Below are positions 16,948 to 26,030 of a stretch of DNA of 64,000 bases, piece by piece (position 1 is the stretch's first letter; the number at the start of each line of letters is the position of its first letter). The notes beneath the pieces are model-generated. The model was given only the letters and a program-made list of their open reading frames with translations, was not told the DNA's origin and made no database searches. The translations under genes were made by a program, and so were the position numbers. The stretch is from Rhizobium sp. L51/94 (lineage in GTDB: Bacteria; Pseudomonadota; Alphaproteobacteria; Rhizobiales; Rhizobiaceae): positions 1-64,000 of the forward strand of contig NZ_CP072142.1 in assembly GCF_019355555.1 (NCBI RefSeq), in the 5' to 3' direction.

Positions 16948-18200
16948 TACTTGCCCCCGACCGCGACTGTCGCGCCGAGCTCATCTGCGAGGGGATGATG
17001 CGTCAACGGGTGGACCTGCCTCCTGGCGCTAGAGTAGATCGATTGTGCCACGATTTCCGACATGAGATCGAAGGTCTTGTCCCAGGAGGAGCGGACCAGC
17101 ATCGCATCCACGTCGCCGAGCCAGTCGCTGCCCTCGCCGGCCAGCGCAATCGCCCTGTCGCAGGCGTCAGCGAACTCCTTCGCGCCGTTGGCGAGAAAAA
17201 CTCCCTCGAGGTTGCCATAGGCACGTGCAACATCTGTTACAAAGGTGCTGACCACCGGTCGTCCTGCTGCGAGATATTCCGGCGTCTTTGTCGGACTGAT
17301 GAAGCGTGTCGCCTCGTTTAGCGCGAACGGCATGAGAGCGACGTCCCAGCCGGAAAGATAGGCCGGCAGGTCGGCGTAGGACTTGAGACCGAGATAGTGG
17401 ATATTGGCCGCGCGCGGCAGTTCTTCATCAGAGATCTTGAGGACAGGACCGAGAAAGATGAGCGAGAGATCCGGTCGTGCCCTGGAGACCGCAGCAATGA
17501 GGCTCAGATCAAGCCTTTCGTCAATCACCCCGTAATAGCCGAGCTTCGGCCCCGAGATTGCTGCCTGATCCGCCGGTTCCGCCATGCCGTTGCGCGTGGC
17601 GCGGAAATGCTCGATATCGACGCTGGAGGGAAAGGCGTGGATGTTGTCATGCTTGTCGCGCTTTGCCTCATAAAGGCTCAAGCCGCCAGTGAACACGGCA
17701 TCCGCACGCGCCATCAGCGCCCTCTCGGCGTCTTTCAACTGCATGGGTGCGAACTTGAAATTAGCAAGTTCGTCCATGCAATCGTAAACCACAGCCGCAG
17801 CGTCGATGTGCGCGGAAAAGGCGTACATCATCGGCGTGTAGTACCAGAGGATGGGTTTCACGCCACCGTGCAGCTCGAGCAGTTCGTCCAGCAGGTTGCC
17901 AAGCGCTTCCTGCCGATCCGCCTCGGTCCACCAATGGGGGATCCTCGGACGGACCGCTTTGACGGTCGTGCCGGCAAACGGATGGATCTCGATATAGGCA
18001 AGATGATGGTCGGTCGGGATGTATTCCTCGAAGAAGAAGACTTGCCGCTGCTGTGAAAATCGCTGCATCAGATGCTGCGGTCTCTGCAGTACGAAATCCC
18101 ACCGGAGGTGAGAGAAACAGACAAGGGGGGCCTCGTCGAGAATGCGGGATTCCGAGGTGCGCGGTAGGGGATGCAGCAGGTTCATGGGGTTCCTCTTCAA
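16947..18200 (-). CDS. Glycosyltransferase (group that usually neighbours UDP-galactopyranose mutase)
   Basis: This 417-residue GT-B transferase has the N-terminal signature FSHLRWDFVLQRPQHLMQRF and VFFFEEYIP typical of transferases usually encoded next to glf. Further on are YDCMDELANF, SSVDIEHF, GYYGVIDERLDLSLI and the donor-site region (FALNEATRFISPTKTPEYLAAGRPVVST). No glf is visible in this window. The stop overlaps the next gene (TAATG), so translation is coupled to the fusion protein. It is probably cytoplasmic and acts in the same glycan pathway. Two ATGs lie close together at the 5' end; the second, MNLLHP, is an alternative start. Confidence 0.85.
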   Translation of the reverse strand: MKRNPMNLLHPLPRTSESRILDEAPLVCFSHLRWDFVLQRPQHLMQRFSQQRQVFFFEEYIPTDHHLAYIEIHPFAGTTVKAVRPRIPHWWTEADRQEALGNLLDELLELHGGVKPILWYYTPMMYAFSAHIDAAAVVYDCMDELANFKFAPMQLKDAERALMARADAVFTGGLSLYEAKRDKHDNIHAFPSSVDIEHFRATRNGMAEPADQAAISGPKLGYYGVIDERLDLSLIAAVSRARPDLSLIFLGPVLKISDEELPRAANIHYLGLKSYADLPAYLSGWDVALMPFALNEATRFISPTKTPEYLAAGRPVVSTFVTDVARAYGNLEGVFLANGAKEFADACDRAIALAGEGSDWLGDVDAMLVRSSWDKTFDLMSEIVAQSIYSSARRQVHPLTHHPLADELGATVAVGGK

Positions 18201-18231
18201 GTAGTGAAACCTGCAACCAGCTAGTAATCCC

Positions 18232-19404
18232 TTAGTTCCAACGGTGGAAAGCCGCCCTGTCGAAATTCTGCAGCAATGGCGCGAGCCTCCTGATGGTGTG
18301 AGGCCATGTCCAGTTTGCCTGAACGATCTCGCGCGGAGTGAAGGTATCCAGGCGTGCCAGCATATCGGAAATGCCCTCGTGAAATCGGTCGCCGCTGGCT
18401 GTCGCCCCCGTCAGATCGGTGATGTATTGCAGTCCGCAGCTTAGCGCATCGTTGGCAAGCACCGGGATGCCGGCCAGCATATATTCCGTGAGGATGGCGG
18501 GCGCTCCGTCATCGATGCCGCACACGACACCTATGCGGGACTGGTTCATCAGCCGATTGACCTCCTCAAAGTCCACACCGGGTGGCCCGACGAAATCGAC
18601 GTTCAGACCCGATGTGTCGGCCCGGTGGCGCAGGTCGTCCGCAAGCTCTCCGTAGCCGAAGACGCACAGCGTCCGGATGCTGCGCGGCATCTTCTCCAGC
18701 GCATCGAACAAGATGTCGTGACGCTTGTAAGCCTGTGCTGCCGCGACATAAATGACGTCGTAGACCTTTGGTAGGGGTAGCGGCCGAAACGTCAGATCGG
18801 ATGCGAATTCGGGGCCGACCGGCATGATTGCTGTCTGCATTTCCGGATGGCGGGCCAGCACTGCCTTGGACTGCCATTCGGCGCCGGTCAGCACGAGATC
18901 GAAATGGCGACTGACCTCAAATGGGATGCGAAGCGCCGGCGCATCGATGGAATTGTAGATCTTGAAACTGTCGCGGCAGGCGAGAAGAATGTCTTCGCTA
19001 ACCCCAAGCCCCCAGACGCAAAGGATGTCCGGCGGTCCAAAGGCTTTTATGTGGGCAAGCATGTCGTTCGAGGCGAAAGGCGCATCCGGCCCATCCAGCC
19101 GAAAGGACCGGCGGGTAAGCCAGGGGCTGTCGGCGTCCTCCCGATCAAGCGGCGGCGTCTCTCCGCGCCAGTGGGTCCAGATCTCCGCGCAGTCCACAAG
19201 GCCGCTGTGCAGGGCAGCGAGCGGCAACCTCTCGATATAGCCACCCTTTACCTCGACGTGATCCGGCCGACCGGTGCCTCTTGGGCTCTTCCCACGACTG
19301 CCCGAGATCCATTGCTGGTAGAACTCTGAAACCGGCACAACCGATCCACCGAGATATTCGCCACTTTGAAAGTCACTTATAACAACCAGACGTCTTGGCC
19401 TCAT
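18232..19404 (-). CDS. Glycosyltransferase, first gene of glycan operon
   Basis: This 390-residue protein is a GT-B glycosyltransferase: RRLVVISDFQSGEYLGGSVV at the start, ILCVWGLGVSEDILLACRD, VYDVIYVAAAQAYKRHDILFDALE, FGYGELADDLRHRA, and GIDDGAPAILTEYMLAGIPVLAND, the donor-binding E-x7-E-like region. No membrane segments. It is 31 bases upstream of the next transferase and leads the operon that ends at 11462. A stress-sigma-type site reads toward it from 19583. Donor and acceptor are unknown; the operon has no Wzx, Wzy or export gene, so the product may be a small glycoside or lipid-linked glycan. Confidence 0.82.
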   Translation of the reverse strand: MRPRRLVVISDFQSGEYLGGSVVPVSEFYQQWISGSRGKSPRGTGRPDHVEVKGGYIERLPLAALHSGLVDCAEIWTHWRGETPPLDREDADSPWLTRRSFRLDGPDAPFASNDMLAHIKAFGPPDILCVWGLGVSEDILLACRDSFKIYNSIDAPALRIPFEVSRHFDLVLTGAEWQSKAVLARHPEMQTAIMPVGPEFASDLTFRPLPLPKVYDVIYVAAAQAYKRHDILFDALEKMPRSIRTLCVFGYGELADDLRHRADTSGLNVDFVGPPGVDFEEVNRLMNQSRIGVVCGIDDGAPAILTEYMLAGIPVLANDALSCGLQYITDLTGATASGDRFHEGISDMLARLDTFTPREIVQANWTWPHTIRRLAPLLQNFDRAAFHRWN

Positions 19405-19558
19405 ATTTTGGCCGTTCCTTCATTGGGTTGGAGAGGGCAACGCCGCAGCCGCGCCAGCAATACGACCGAACGATCCTACAGTGCCGAGACATCAGCCGCG
19501 ACCGGAGCACCCGGACGCATTCCACGATTGCTGGCCCTCATGGCTGTGTTGCTCTCAA

Positions 19559-19583
19559 AACACCTTTTAGAATAATTAGTTCC
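19559..19583 (-). promoter_or_regulatory. Candidate RpoE2/EcfG-type promoter for the glycan operon
   Basis: On the minus strand GGAAC-N18-TT (GGAAC-N16-TGTT) reads toward the first glycosyltransferase, 155 bases from its ATG. The spacing equals that of the Ku promoter. A chance match is possible. Confidence 0.4.
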
Positions 19584-19740
19584 GGGACATTATCTGTTGA
19601 GCAATTATCTACTGAACAATGGAATTAAGGTTTATTACAGCCACCATATCTCCTACGCCCGACGATCGTCACGTAAGACGCGGAAGAAAAGCTACCCCCC
19701 CGCGTTGCAGTTCTCCACAAGCATAAAATCTGTCGATCTC

Positions 19741-19765
19741 GGAACCCCGCGTTCAGATCGTTGTT
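19741..19765 (+). promoter_or_regulatory. Candidate RpoE2/EcfG-type promoter for small gene at 19801
   Basis: GGAAC-N18-TT (GGAAC-N16-TGTT) ends 36 bases before the ATG at 19801, nearly the same promoter-to-start distance as for Ku. Confidence 0.5.
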
Positions 19766-19800
19766 AACTCGAGATGGATCATTCATCGAGGTGGATAGGC

Positions 19801-19980
19801 ATGTCAGTAATCTTTCCCAAAGTTTTCAACCGTGAAAAGACAAACAATCCGAGCGACCAAGCACCGGCGGATGTTGATGTCCGCGTTAAGCCGTCGCAAG
19901 CATCCGACAACGCGCTCCTGATCATTCGTCTTCGAGCGTTACAACGGATGGACTGGCCATCGACGACAACGCGGTCATAA
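19801..19980 (+). CDS. Small hypothetical protein behind a stress-type promoter
   Basis: The 59-residue frame begins MSVIFPKVFNREK, with GAGGTGG about 7 bases upstream. Residues 10-45 are polar and charged, suggesting a soluble protein. The last 20 residues may be out of register: another frame over 19945-19990 reads DGLAIDDNAV, similar to the end of IS66-type transposases (DNN-x-x-E), so the gene may be cut by an old insertion-sequence scar. I do not recognise a family. The start and promoter are the main reasons to call it. Confidence 0.4.
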   Translation: MSVIFPKVFNREKTNNPSDQAPADVDVRVKPSQASDNALLIIRLRALQRMDWPSTTTRS

Positions 19981-20004
19981 AACTCTTCACCTACGGCAAC
20001 AGGC

Positions 20005-20900
20005 CTACGAGCGCATTCCTGGCCGCAAGCACGCCTTCAAAGTCGTGCACAAACTACCTGCCCATCTCTGGTTCAAGCGTATACTTTCATGAAGAATTAT
20101 GGTGTCGATCGTTTTCCCGTTGGCGAGGGTAATCGGTATGGTTTGCTCGAATGTCTGGCCGCACGGGGTAGTCTTGGTGGACACCGCCGTTGCAGGATCG
20201 AACCGTAGCTGGGAAGCCAAGTCTTGCCAATTGCTTTGATCAAACCCTAGGGTCCGATTGAACCAGTTTGCCTTGCCCTGGTTTTGCGGATGAGTCGAAT
20301 CGAGCAGGTAGCTCTCAAGATTTAAGGTGTCGAAGCCAACATCGACAGCGATATTTTCGGCAGGAGCCTTCATCAACGCTTGATCAACAGCTTCCTTATC
20401 AAGCGCGCTGATGCCGGCGAGTCCGACGCCAGCGCCGCCAAGCTCAGGAATTGAGGCGACGATCTCTTGGGATTACAGTAGCCTGTGCGGCACAGGCCTG
20501 CACTCCCAAGCTGCACATGGCGGCGAGCTCTTGCGCCTCCGGAAGCGCTGCGGCGCCTCCGACCGCGATCATGTATTCGACCTGGATGAGCTTGCCGACC
20601 GATTGCGCGAAGGCCGTATTTGCCATCAGTCCGTCGACGAGTGCGGCGTTTTGAATTGCAAACTGCCGGAGCGCAGACCCGTTGGTGCCCGCCGTCGTCG
20701 AGATGGCGTCGGTGAGACTTTGGAGAAGTTGGAGATAGGTCGGTTCCGAACCGGTCAGCGCGTTTTCGAGACGTGTGGCGTTCCCCTGGCCCTGCTCGAC
20801 CACGCCGATAGCGTCCTTCAGGCCGTTCAGAACCGCTGATGGCTGGGCTGGCGTGGCGTTCTTGAGATCGTCGGTGTCGTTTGCGGCCGAGACCAGTGCT
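20005..20900 (-). pseudogene. C-terminal remnant of a hemagglutinin-like exoprotein with DUF6883-type tail
   Basis: The minus strand reads AANDTDDLKNATPAQPSAV onward for about 145 residues (helical, Ala-rich, as in the pre-toxin region of large exoproteins), hits a frameshift near 20470, and continues ASIPELGGAGVGLAGISALD into a tail resembling DUF6883: SYLLDSTHPQNQGKANWF, LGFDQSNWQDLA, then a TPCGQTFEQTIPITLANG segment. DUF6883 domains occur at the ends of polymorphic toxins and effectors. There is no N-terminal secretion part and the fragment abuts a recombinase remnant, so this is an orphan, broken cassette. Confidence 0.5.
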
Positions 20901-20904
20901 CGGT

Positions 20905-21174
20905 GGGGCTGTCTCCCGTTGCGCCCTCGATCCGAAAGCCGTCAATGATATCGTCAAGCACCGGGCCGCGCTGGCTGGGCTGGAGGCTGGGGAGTTTTCG
21001 GCGCATTGCTTGCGATCGGGTTATCTGACCGAGGCGGCCAATCGTGGCGTTCCCCTTCCCGAGGCCATGGAGCAGTCGAGGTACCAATCCGTTCAGCAAG
21101 CGTCCAGCTATTGCGCTATCACAACAACCCTACGCGGCGAACATGTAAGGTGGCACGACTACTTTAACGATTAA
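20905..21174 (+). pseudogene. Tyrosine recombinase/integrase C-terminal remnant
   Basis: The frame encodes the catalytic end of a phage-type integrase: KAVNDIVKHRAALAGLEAGEFSAH, then C-LRSGYLTEAANRGVPLPEAM. The H-x-L-R box is kept as HCLR, but the next catalytic histidine position (usually SRHRS) is SRYQS and the tyrosine region reads SSYC. The N-terminal half is missing. It is inactive and marks an old integration or rearrangement at the junction with the exoprotein remnant. Confidence 0.7.
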
Positions 21175-21200
21175 GTGACTTTCGATCAGCCTAGAGGGCT

Positions 21201-22079
21201 TCATTGCTCCTCCAAGAGCCGCCGTGCGGCAATATCGGCCAAAACCGAGAGCGCCAGAGACTGTGAATCTCTGGCCTTATTAAAAAGGCCTATCGGAGAT
21301 TTGATCCGGGCAATCTCGCCGCGGCTATACCCGAGTTCTTCCAGCCGTTGAACACGTCTGGCATGTGTGCGCGCACTCCCGAGCGCACCGACGTAGAATG
21401 ACCTAGAACGCAGCACCGCCTCGAAGACCGGGATTTCAAAATCGATATCGTGATAGAGGAGCGATACAGCCGTGTCGGCATCGATAATTTCTGGTGAAAG
21501 CGCCGGCCCGCTACCGTCGTAGCAATAGACGTCATACCCTGCAGCCGTAGCGACTCTGGCGGTGACATCGGCCTCGACCGACCGGCCGGCGAGAACTACC
21601 CGGACACGCGGGCGATGGTGCGTGATGAACGTCTGTCCCCTCCAGCCTGTCGGCTCGAACGTCTCTGTCGCAATCAGCCGCTGGGTGTCAGGTTGATAGC
21701 AGAGGCTTGCCGTTAGCCGCTTTCCAAGCCTGGCGAGAATGGACCATAAGGCCACGCTCTCACGAAGGACATGGATTGCAACCGTAATGCCGCCACCGCA
21801 GGGAAGGACGATATCGAAAAACGGCGATCCTTCCCCCAGCAGAAGGTTGCGATCGCAACCTCTCGAAATCGCCTCCATCGCCTCCGATGCAACCGCCGCC
21901 TCCGTACATCCGCCGGACACGAAACCGCAATAAAAGCCGTCATCGCGGATCGCCATGTGGGATCCGAGCGGGTGCGCGGATCCTCCGCGAATATCAACAA
22001 GCGTGGCAAAGGCCACTCCGTGTCCAGCATCGAAGGATTGAGCAGCAAACTCCATTATTTTTATGGCGTCATCGGTCAT
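21201..22079 (-). CDS. xdhC: XdhC-family molybdenum cofactor insertion protein
   Basis: This 292-residue XdhC/CoxI/PaoD-type chaperone binds sulfurated molybdenum cofactor and delivers it to molybdenum hydroxylases. It has AFATLVDIRGGSAHPLGSHMAI, FVSGGCTEAAVASEA, PCGGGITVAIHVL, then the Rossmann-like half (VRVVLAGRSVEADVTARVA) and the C-terminal YVGALGSARTHARRVQRL and IGLFNKA segments. The ATG at 22079 has AAAGG about 7 bases upstream and is preferred over in-frame upstream starts. It lies downstream of, and on the same strand as, the hydroxylase genes at 22202-25937, which are its likely clients; it may also serve the PaoABC set at 50-54 kb. Confidence 0.9.
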   Translation of the reverse strand: MTDDAIKIMEFAAQSFDAGHGVAFATLVDIRGGSAHPLGSHMAIRDDGFYCGFVSGGCTEAAVASEAMEAISRGCDRNLLLGEGSPFFDIVLPCGGGITVAIHVLRESVALWSILARLGKRLTASLCYQPDTQRLIATETFEPTGWRGQTFITHHRPRVRVVLAGRSVEADVTARVATAAGYDVYCYDGSGPALSPEIIDADTAVSLLYHDIDFEIPVFEAVLRSRSFYVGALGSARTHARRVQRLEELGYSRGEIARIKSPIGLFNKARDSQSLALSVLADIAARRLLEEQ

Positions 22080-22201
22080 AAGAGCCTTTCTAGGCACGAT
22101 TGGCGCAGTGACGCTGCATGAGCTCAACATCTGCAGACCTTTCATCGAATTGAGCAACCGCTGGATTTGCGTCCGGCATCGCTTGGACTGACAATCTGAA
22201 A

Positions 22202-24487
22202 CTAGAGCAACTTTTCCAAGGTGATGGGGAGATCACGAACTCGTTTCCCCGTCGCGTGGAAGACAGCATTTGCAATCGCGGGCGCCACGCCGACGATACC
22301 AACTTCACCGACCCCCTTTCCTCCCAACGCGGACGCATCCAGATCGGGGACACCGACAGAGATCACTTGGATATCCGGGACATCCGAATTGGTCGGCACG
22401 AGGTAATCGGCAACATTATTGTTGACGAGCCTGCCGTTGCGCCGATCGACAAGGCCCTCTTCGAGCAAAGCTTGGCCGATGCCCATGATGATCCCGCCGC
22501 GCCATTGGCTCTCCACAAGTCGTGGATTGTAGAGACGACCGCAATCGAAGGCCGATACGATGCGAGAAACGCGAACCGTGCCGAAATCCTCGTCGATTTT
22601 CACCTCGACAAAATGCGCGCACCAACTGTGCATGGAATGGTCGCCCATGGTCGGCCCTTGGACGCCGGCCATTGTCGTCCAGGCTCGCTTGTGGTCGGCG
22701 GCCGATTGTGTGGCGTCATCGAGCGTGTTGCGGAGAACTTCCAAATGTTCTTTTCCAAGGGCCGACATTAATTCCGAAAGCGTGTATTCGCCGCCTCGCG
22801 CGGAGCCGAGCCGTCCGTTGATGAGCGTCAACGTGTTTGCGCCGGTATCGCGAAGGGGTGAGTTAGCGTCATTGAGTGCAAGTTCGATGAGCTCGTCACG
22901 CGCAGCGATCGCTGCTTTGTGGACGGCACCAGTAATCGACCCAGCAAGCATTGATCCGCCGGCAATCGCCGATCCCGGCATCCGCGAATCGCCAAGCAGG
23001 ATATCGATCTGGCTGACGGGAACGCCCAGCGCGTCGGACGCTGTCTGGGCAAGGATCGTATAGGTTCCCTGCCCCATATCGATGGCGCTACTGATCACCT
23101 CCACGCGGCCGTTGCCAAGGATGCGTATCATCGCCGAGCTTGGCGCCCGGATAACAGGAAACGTGCCGCACCCGATTCCCCAGCCGACCAATGTCCTGCC
23201 CTCTCGCATGGACCGAGGCTGATGGCTGCGTCCCGACCAGCCGAAAGCGTCCGCGCCCTCCGTCAGGGCCTCTCGCAGGCGACGCGTCGACCAGGGTTTT
23301 CCGGACTGGTAATCGTGGTCGGCATAGTTCTTAAGGCGCAGTTCGAGCGGATCCATACCGATCTCATAGGCAAGTTCCTCCATGGCGCATTCGATGCCGT
23401 ATGCGCTGGGGTTCTTGCCTGGGCCGCGGAGCGCGCCGGGCGTCACAGTGTTGACGGGGACTACCCGATGTTCGGAGCTGAAGTTTTCCACCTTGTAAAG
23501 CACTGCCGTTGCTGCGCCCGTCTGCTCGGGATAGTCGACATAAACTGACGTTTCGCTCGCACCGCGATGGATGATCGCTTGCAGCAGCCCGTCGCTGGTC
23601 GCTCCTAGCGAAATCTGCTGGCGCGTCGCCGCCCGTCCACCGTAGCTTGTGAAGTTCTGCGGTCGGGTCACCGCGAGCTTTACCGGACGGCCGAGTTTTC
23701 TTGCTGCGACAGCCGCAACAGCACCGTAGGCAAGCGCTGCACCTTTCGAGCCGAAGCCGCCGCCAATGAATGGGGATATGATCCGAACGTCTTCAAGCGG
23801 CAAGCCGAACCACTCGGCATAGCTGCGCGCCATTCCCTGGGCCCACTGGCTTGGCTCCCACACAGTCAGCGTATTGCCGTCCCATTTCGCCGTCAGCCCA
23901 TGCGGCTCCATGGCAACGTGGAATTCGCGTGGCGTTCGGTATTCGACGTCGATCTTGACCTGTGCGCTGGCGAACGCCGACTCTGCGTCTCCCCACTTGG
24001 ACGTCAGATTGTCCATGACTTTGCCCTGACCGGCATTGGGGTCGTCGAGGCCCATCACTGCGGGCGTTTCTTCGTAGGTAACCCGTATCAGCTTGACTGC
24101 CTCCGACGCTTGCTCCCGCGTCTCTGCCACAACAGCGCAGATGGTCTCGCCATTGAAGCGAACTTGGCGTGGCAGGGGATTGTAGTTCTGGTTTTCCGGG
24201 CGATTCCCGTACCAGTCGGAGGCGACCTTCAGTCCAAAATCATCCTCAGGCGTGAGAACCAGCAGAACGCCAGGCATCGCCTTCGCCTGTGCAGTGTCAA
24301 CCGCAAGGACCCGACCCGCCGGAATTGTGCTCTGCAGTAGTACTGCATGCGCTAGATTTTCAAACGGATATTCAAGCGCGTAGGTGGCGGCTCCGGTAAC
24401 CTTCACCGTGCCCTCGAAACGCGAATGCCGTCCGCCGATCATGCCGTCGGAAGCATCGCCATGCTTGCGGGATTCCATTATCGTCAT
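22202..24487 (-). CDS. Molybdenum hydroxylase large subunit (PaoC/XDH family)
   Basis: This 761-residue protein carries the molybdenum cofactor of a xanthine dehydrogenase-family enzyme, probably an aldehyde oxidoreductase. It has YALEYPFENLAHAVLLQSTI, MEPHGLTAKW, SPFIGGGFGSKGA (cofactor loop), ALRGPGKNPSAYGIE, SAIDMGQGTYTILAQTASD, and the catalytic base in GKGVGEVGIVGVAPA. Start at 24487 is set by GGGAGG upstream and the ATGA overlap with the FAD gene; longer open frame upstream is not coding. It is the third gene of a small-medium-large operon. The substrate is unknown, but PaoC relatives oxidise aromatic aldehydes. Confidence 0.9.
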   Translation of the reverse strand: MTIMESRKHGDASDGMIGGRHSRFEGTVKVTGAATYALEYPFENLAHAVLLQSTIPAGRVLAVDTAQAKAMPGVLLVLTPEDDFGLKVASDWYGNRPENQNYNPLPRQVRFNGETICAVVAETREQASEAVKLIRVTYEETPAVMGLDDPNAGQGKVMDNLTSKWGDAESAFASAQVKIDVEYRTPREFHVAMEPHGLTAKWDGNTLTVWEPSQWAQGMARSYAEWFGLPLEDVRIISPFIGGGFGSKGAALAYGAVAAVAARKLGRPVKLAVTRPQNFTSYGGRAATRQQISLGATSDGLLQAIIHRGASETSVYVDYPEQTGAATAVLYKVENFSSEHRVVPVNTVTPGALRGPGKNPSAYGIECAMEELAYEIGMDPLELRLKNYADHDYQSGKPWSTRRLREALTEGADAFGWSGRSHQPRSMREGRTLVGWGIGCGTFPVIRAPSSAMIRILGNGRVEVISSAIDMGQGTYTILAQTASDALGVPVSQIDILLGDSRMPGSAIAGGSMLAGSITGAVHKAAIAARDELIELALNDANSPLRDTGANTLTLINGRLGSARGGEYTLSELMSALGKEHLEVLRNTLDDATQSAADHKRAWTTMAGVQGPTMGDHSMHSWCAHFVEVKIDEDFGTVRVSRIVSAFDCGRLYNPRLVESQWRGGIIMGIGQALLEEGLVDRRNGRLVNNNVADYLVPTNSDVPDIQVISVGVPDLDASALGGKGVGEVGIVGVAPAIANAVFHATGKRVRDLPITLEKLL

Positions 24488-25464
24488 AGAAGACCTCCCA
24501 CGGTCAGAATGGCGCGCGCGACCACACGCGGCGCGAGTTCGATCTTGTACTGATTGCCGCCGTGCGGAAGCGCATTCTCCATTGTAAGCCGGCTGGCGGC
24601 TTCCACGGATGCAACATCGAGAACCTTGCCGATGAGTGCGGCCTCTATCGCGCGTGCGCGCCAGGGCCTTGTTGCAACACCTCCGAGCGCGATACGAATA
24701 TCGCGCACCGTCTTGCCGTCCGCTTCCAGTTCGATACCGACGGCCGCGCTCGCTGCGGCAAACTCGTAAGATTGGCGATCGCGGACTTTCAGATAGGTCG
24801 AATTTCGTGCTGCCGGAGAGGCGGGGATCGTCACGGCCGTGATCATCTCGCCGGTTTCCAGCAAAGTCTCCCTTTGCGGCGTCGAGCCTGGCAGCAGAAA
24901 GAATTCGTCTATCGCCACGCTTCGCTCGCCGATCTTGATCTCGGCGTCGAAGGCCACGAGGGCGATTGCCAGATCGCCCGGATAGCTGGCAATGCAATTT
25001 GGGCTCGTGCCGAGCACCGCGTGGTTGCGGGTCACGCCGCCGATGGCCGAGCAGCCTGACCCGGGATTCCGCTTGTTGCACGCGGTAAAGGCGCCCGGCT
25101 CTCGGAAGTATGAACAGCGGGTCCGCTGAAGAAGATTGCCGCCGATCGTCGCCATGTTTCTGAGCTGTGCGGAGGCGGCAAGCGAGAGAGACTGTGCCAC
25201 GGCCGGAAAATGGGAAAGGATGTGGGGATGGTCTGCGACGGCCGCCATCCTAGCAAGAGCGCCGATGCTGACACCCGTGTCATCGGCGTCGATCCCGTCC
25301 AGCCCAGCAAGGTGCGTGATGTCGACCACGCGCTCCGGCTCGGCCACGCCGCACTTGGCGAGGTCCAGAAGCGTGGTGCCCCCTGCAAGGAAGACCGCAC
25401 CGCTTTGGACTTCCTGTTGCGCCTCGTCGATGGAGGTCGCACGTACGTAGGAAAAGTCTCTCAT
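24484..25464 (-). CDS. Molybdenum hydroxylase FAD subunit with extra iron-sulfur cysteines (PaoB-like)
   Basis: This 326-residue medium subunit passes electrons from the iron-sulfur centres to FAD. It has the FAD-binding FLAGGTTLLDLAK and AQLRNMATIGGNLLQRTRC motifs. The cysteines in RTRCSYFRE, AFTACNKRNPGSGC match the PaoB insertion that holds a [4Fe-4S] cluster, which ordinary xanthine dehydrogenases lack. Overlaps the genes on both sides by four bases (ATGA). No signal peptide, consistent with a cytoplasmic complex or with export carried on the small subunit, which here has no Tat signal either. Confidence 0.9.
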   Translation of the reverse strand: MRDFSYVRATSIDEAQQEVQSGAVFLAGGTTLLDLAKCGVAEPERVVDITHLAGLDGIDADDTGVSIGALARMAAVADHPHILSHFPAVAQSLSLAASAQLRNMATIGGNLLQRTRCSYFREPGAFTACNKRNPGSGCSAIGGVTRNHAVLGTSPNCIASYPGDLAIALVAFDAEIKIGERSVAIDEFFLLPGSTPQRETLLETGEMITAVTIPASPAARNSTYLKVRDRQSYEFAAASAAVGIELEADGKTVRDIRIALGGVATRPWRARAIEAALIGKVLDVASVEAASRLTMENALPHGGNQYKIELAPRVVARAILTVGGLL

Positions 25465-25937
25465 GCGCCAGTCTCCGCTGCTTTGCGCACGGCGGCGACG
25501 ATGCTATTGTAGGCACCGCATCGACAGAGATTGCCGGACATGTATTCTCGGATCTCGGTGTCGGATCTGGCTCGGCCTTCGCGGATGCAGGCGACAGCCG
25601 ACATGATCTGGCCAGGGGTACAGTATCCGCATTGAAACGCATCCTGATCCACGAAAGCTGCCTGAACTGGGTGAAGTTCACCATTTTTCCCAGCCAGCCC
25701 CTCGATCGTCGAGATCTGCCGACCTTCCACCTGGGCGGCGAGCGTCAGACAGGAGAGCACCCTTTGGCCGTCCACATGAACCGTGCAAGCACCGCACTGC
25801 CCCTGGTCGCAGCCCTTCTTGGTGCCTGTCAGGCAGAGATGGTCGCGAAGCGCGTCGAGCAAAGTGACGCGCGGCTCTATGGAGAGTTCGCGTGATTGTC
25901 CGTTGATGTCCAATGAAATTTGAAGCGTTCCGGCCAT
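25461..25937 (-). CDS. Molybdenum hydroxylase [2Fe-2S] subunit, cytoplasmic (PaoA-like)
   Basis: This 158-residue small subunit has the plant-ferredoxin motif GTKKGCDQGQCGACTVHVDG with its fourth ligand in VLSCLT, and the second cluster motif QCGYCTPGQ and NLCRCGAY. It lacks the twin-arginine signal that the second operon's small subunit (53335-53973) has, so this enzyme is probably cytoplasmic. It is the first gene of the operon and lies back to back with a TetR regulator; a 20-base palindrome sits between them. Confidence 0.92.
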   Translation of the reverse strand: MAGTLQISLDINGQSRELSIEPRVTLLDALRDHLCLTGTKKGCDQGQCGACTVHVDGQRVLSCLTLAAQVEGRQISTIEGLAGKNGELHPVQAAFVDQDAFQCGYCTPGQIMSAVACIREGRARSDTEIREYMSGNLCRCGAYNSIVAAVRKAAETGA

Positions 25938-26030
25938 GATGGGTTCTCACTGTCGTCGTGGTGAAGCAATCGATAGAACTTTCGACCTGACAGACAGGCC
26001 GGCGTGCATTACAAGTGGAAGAGACGTTTA

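Noticed and set aside
19940..19990. IS66 transposase end (DGLAIDDNAV)
   Set aside because: Only about ten residues match and no inverted repeats or other transposase parts are visible, so it is mentioned only as a possible scar.
24488..25081. Upstream extension of the molybdenum hydroxylase large subunit frame by about 198 codons
   Set aside because: It overlaps the FAD subunit gene in another frame, has an Arg-rich low-similarity composition, and the internal ATG at 24487 has a strong ribosome site and the usual ATGA overlap.
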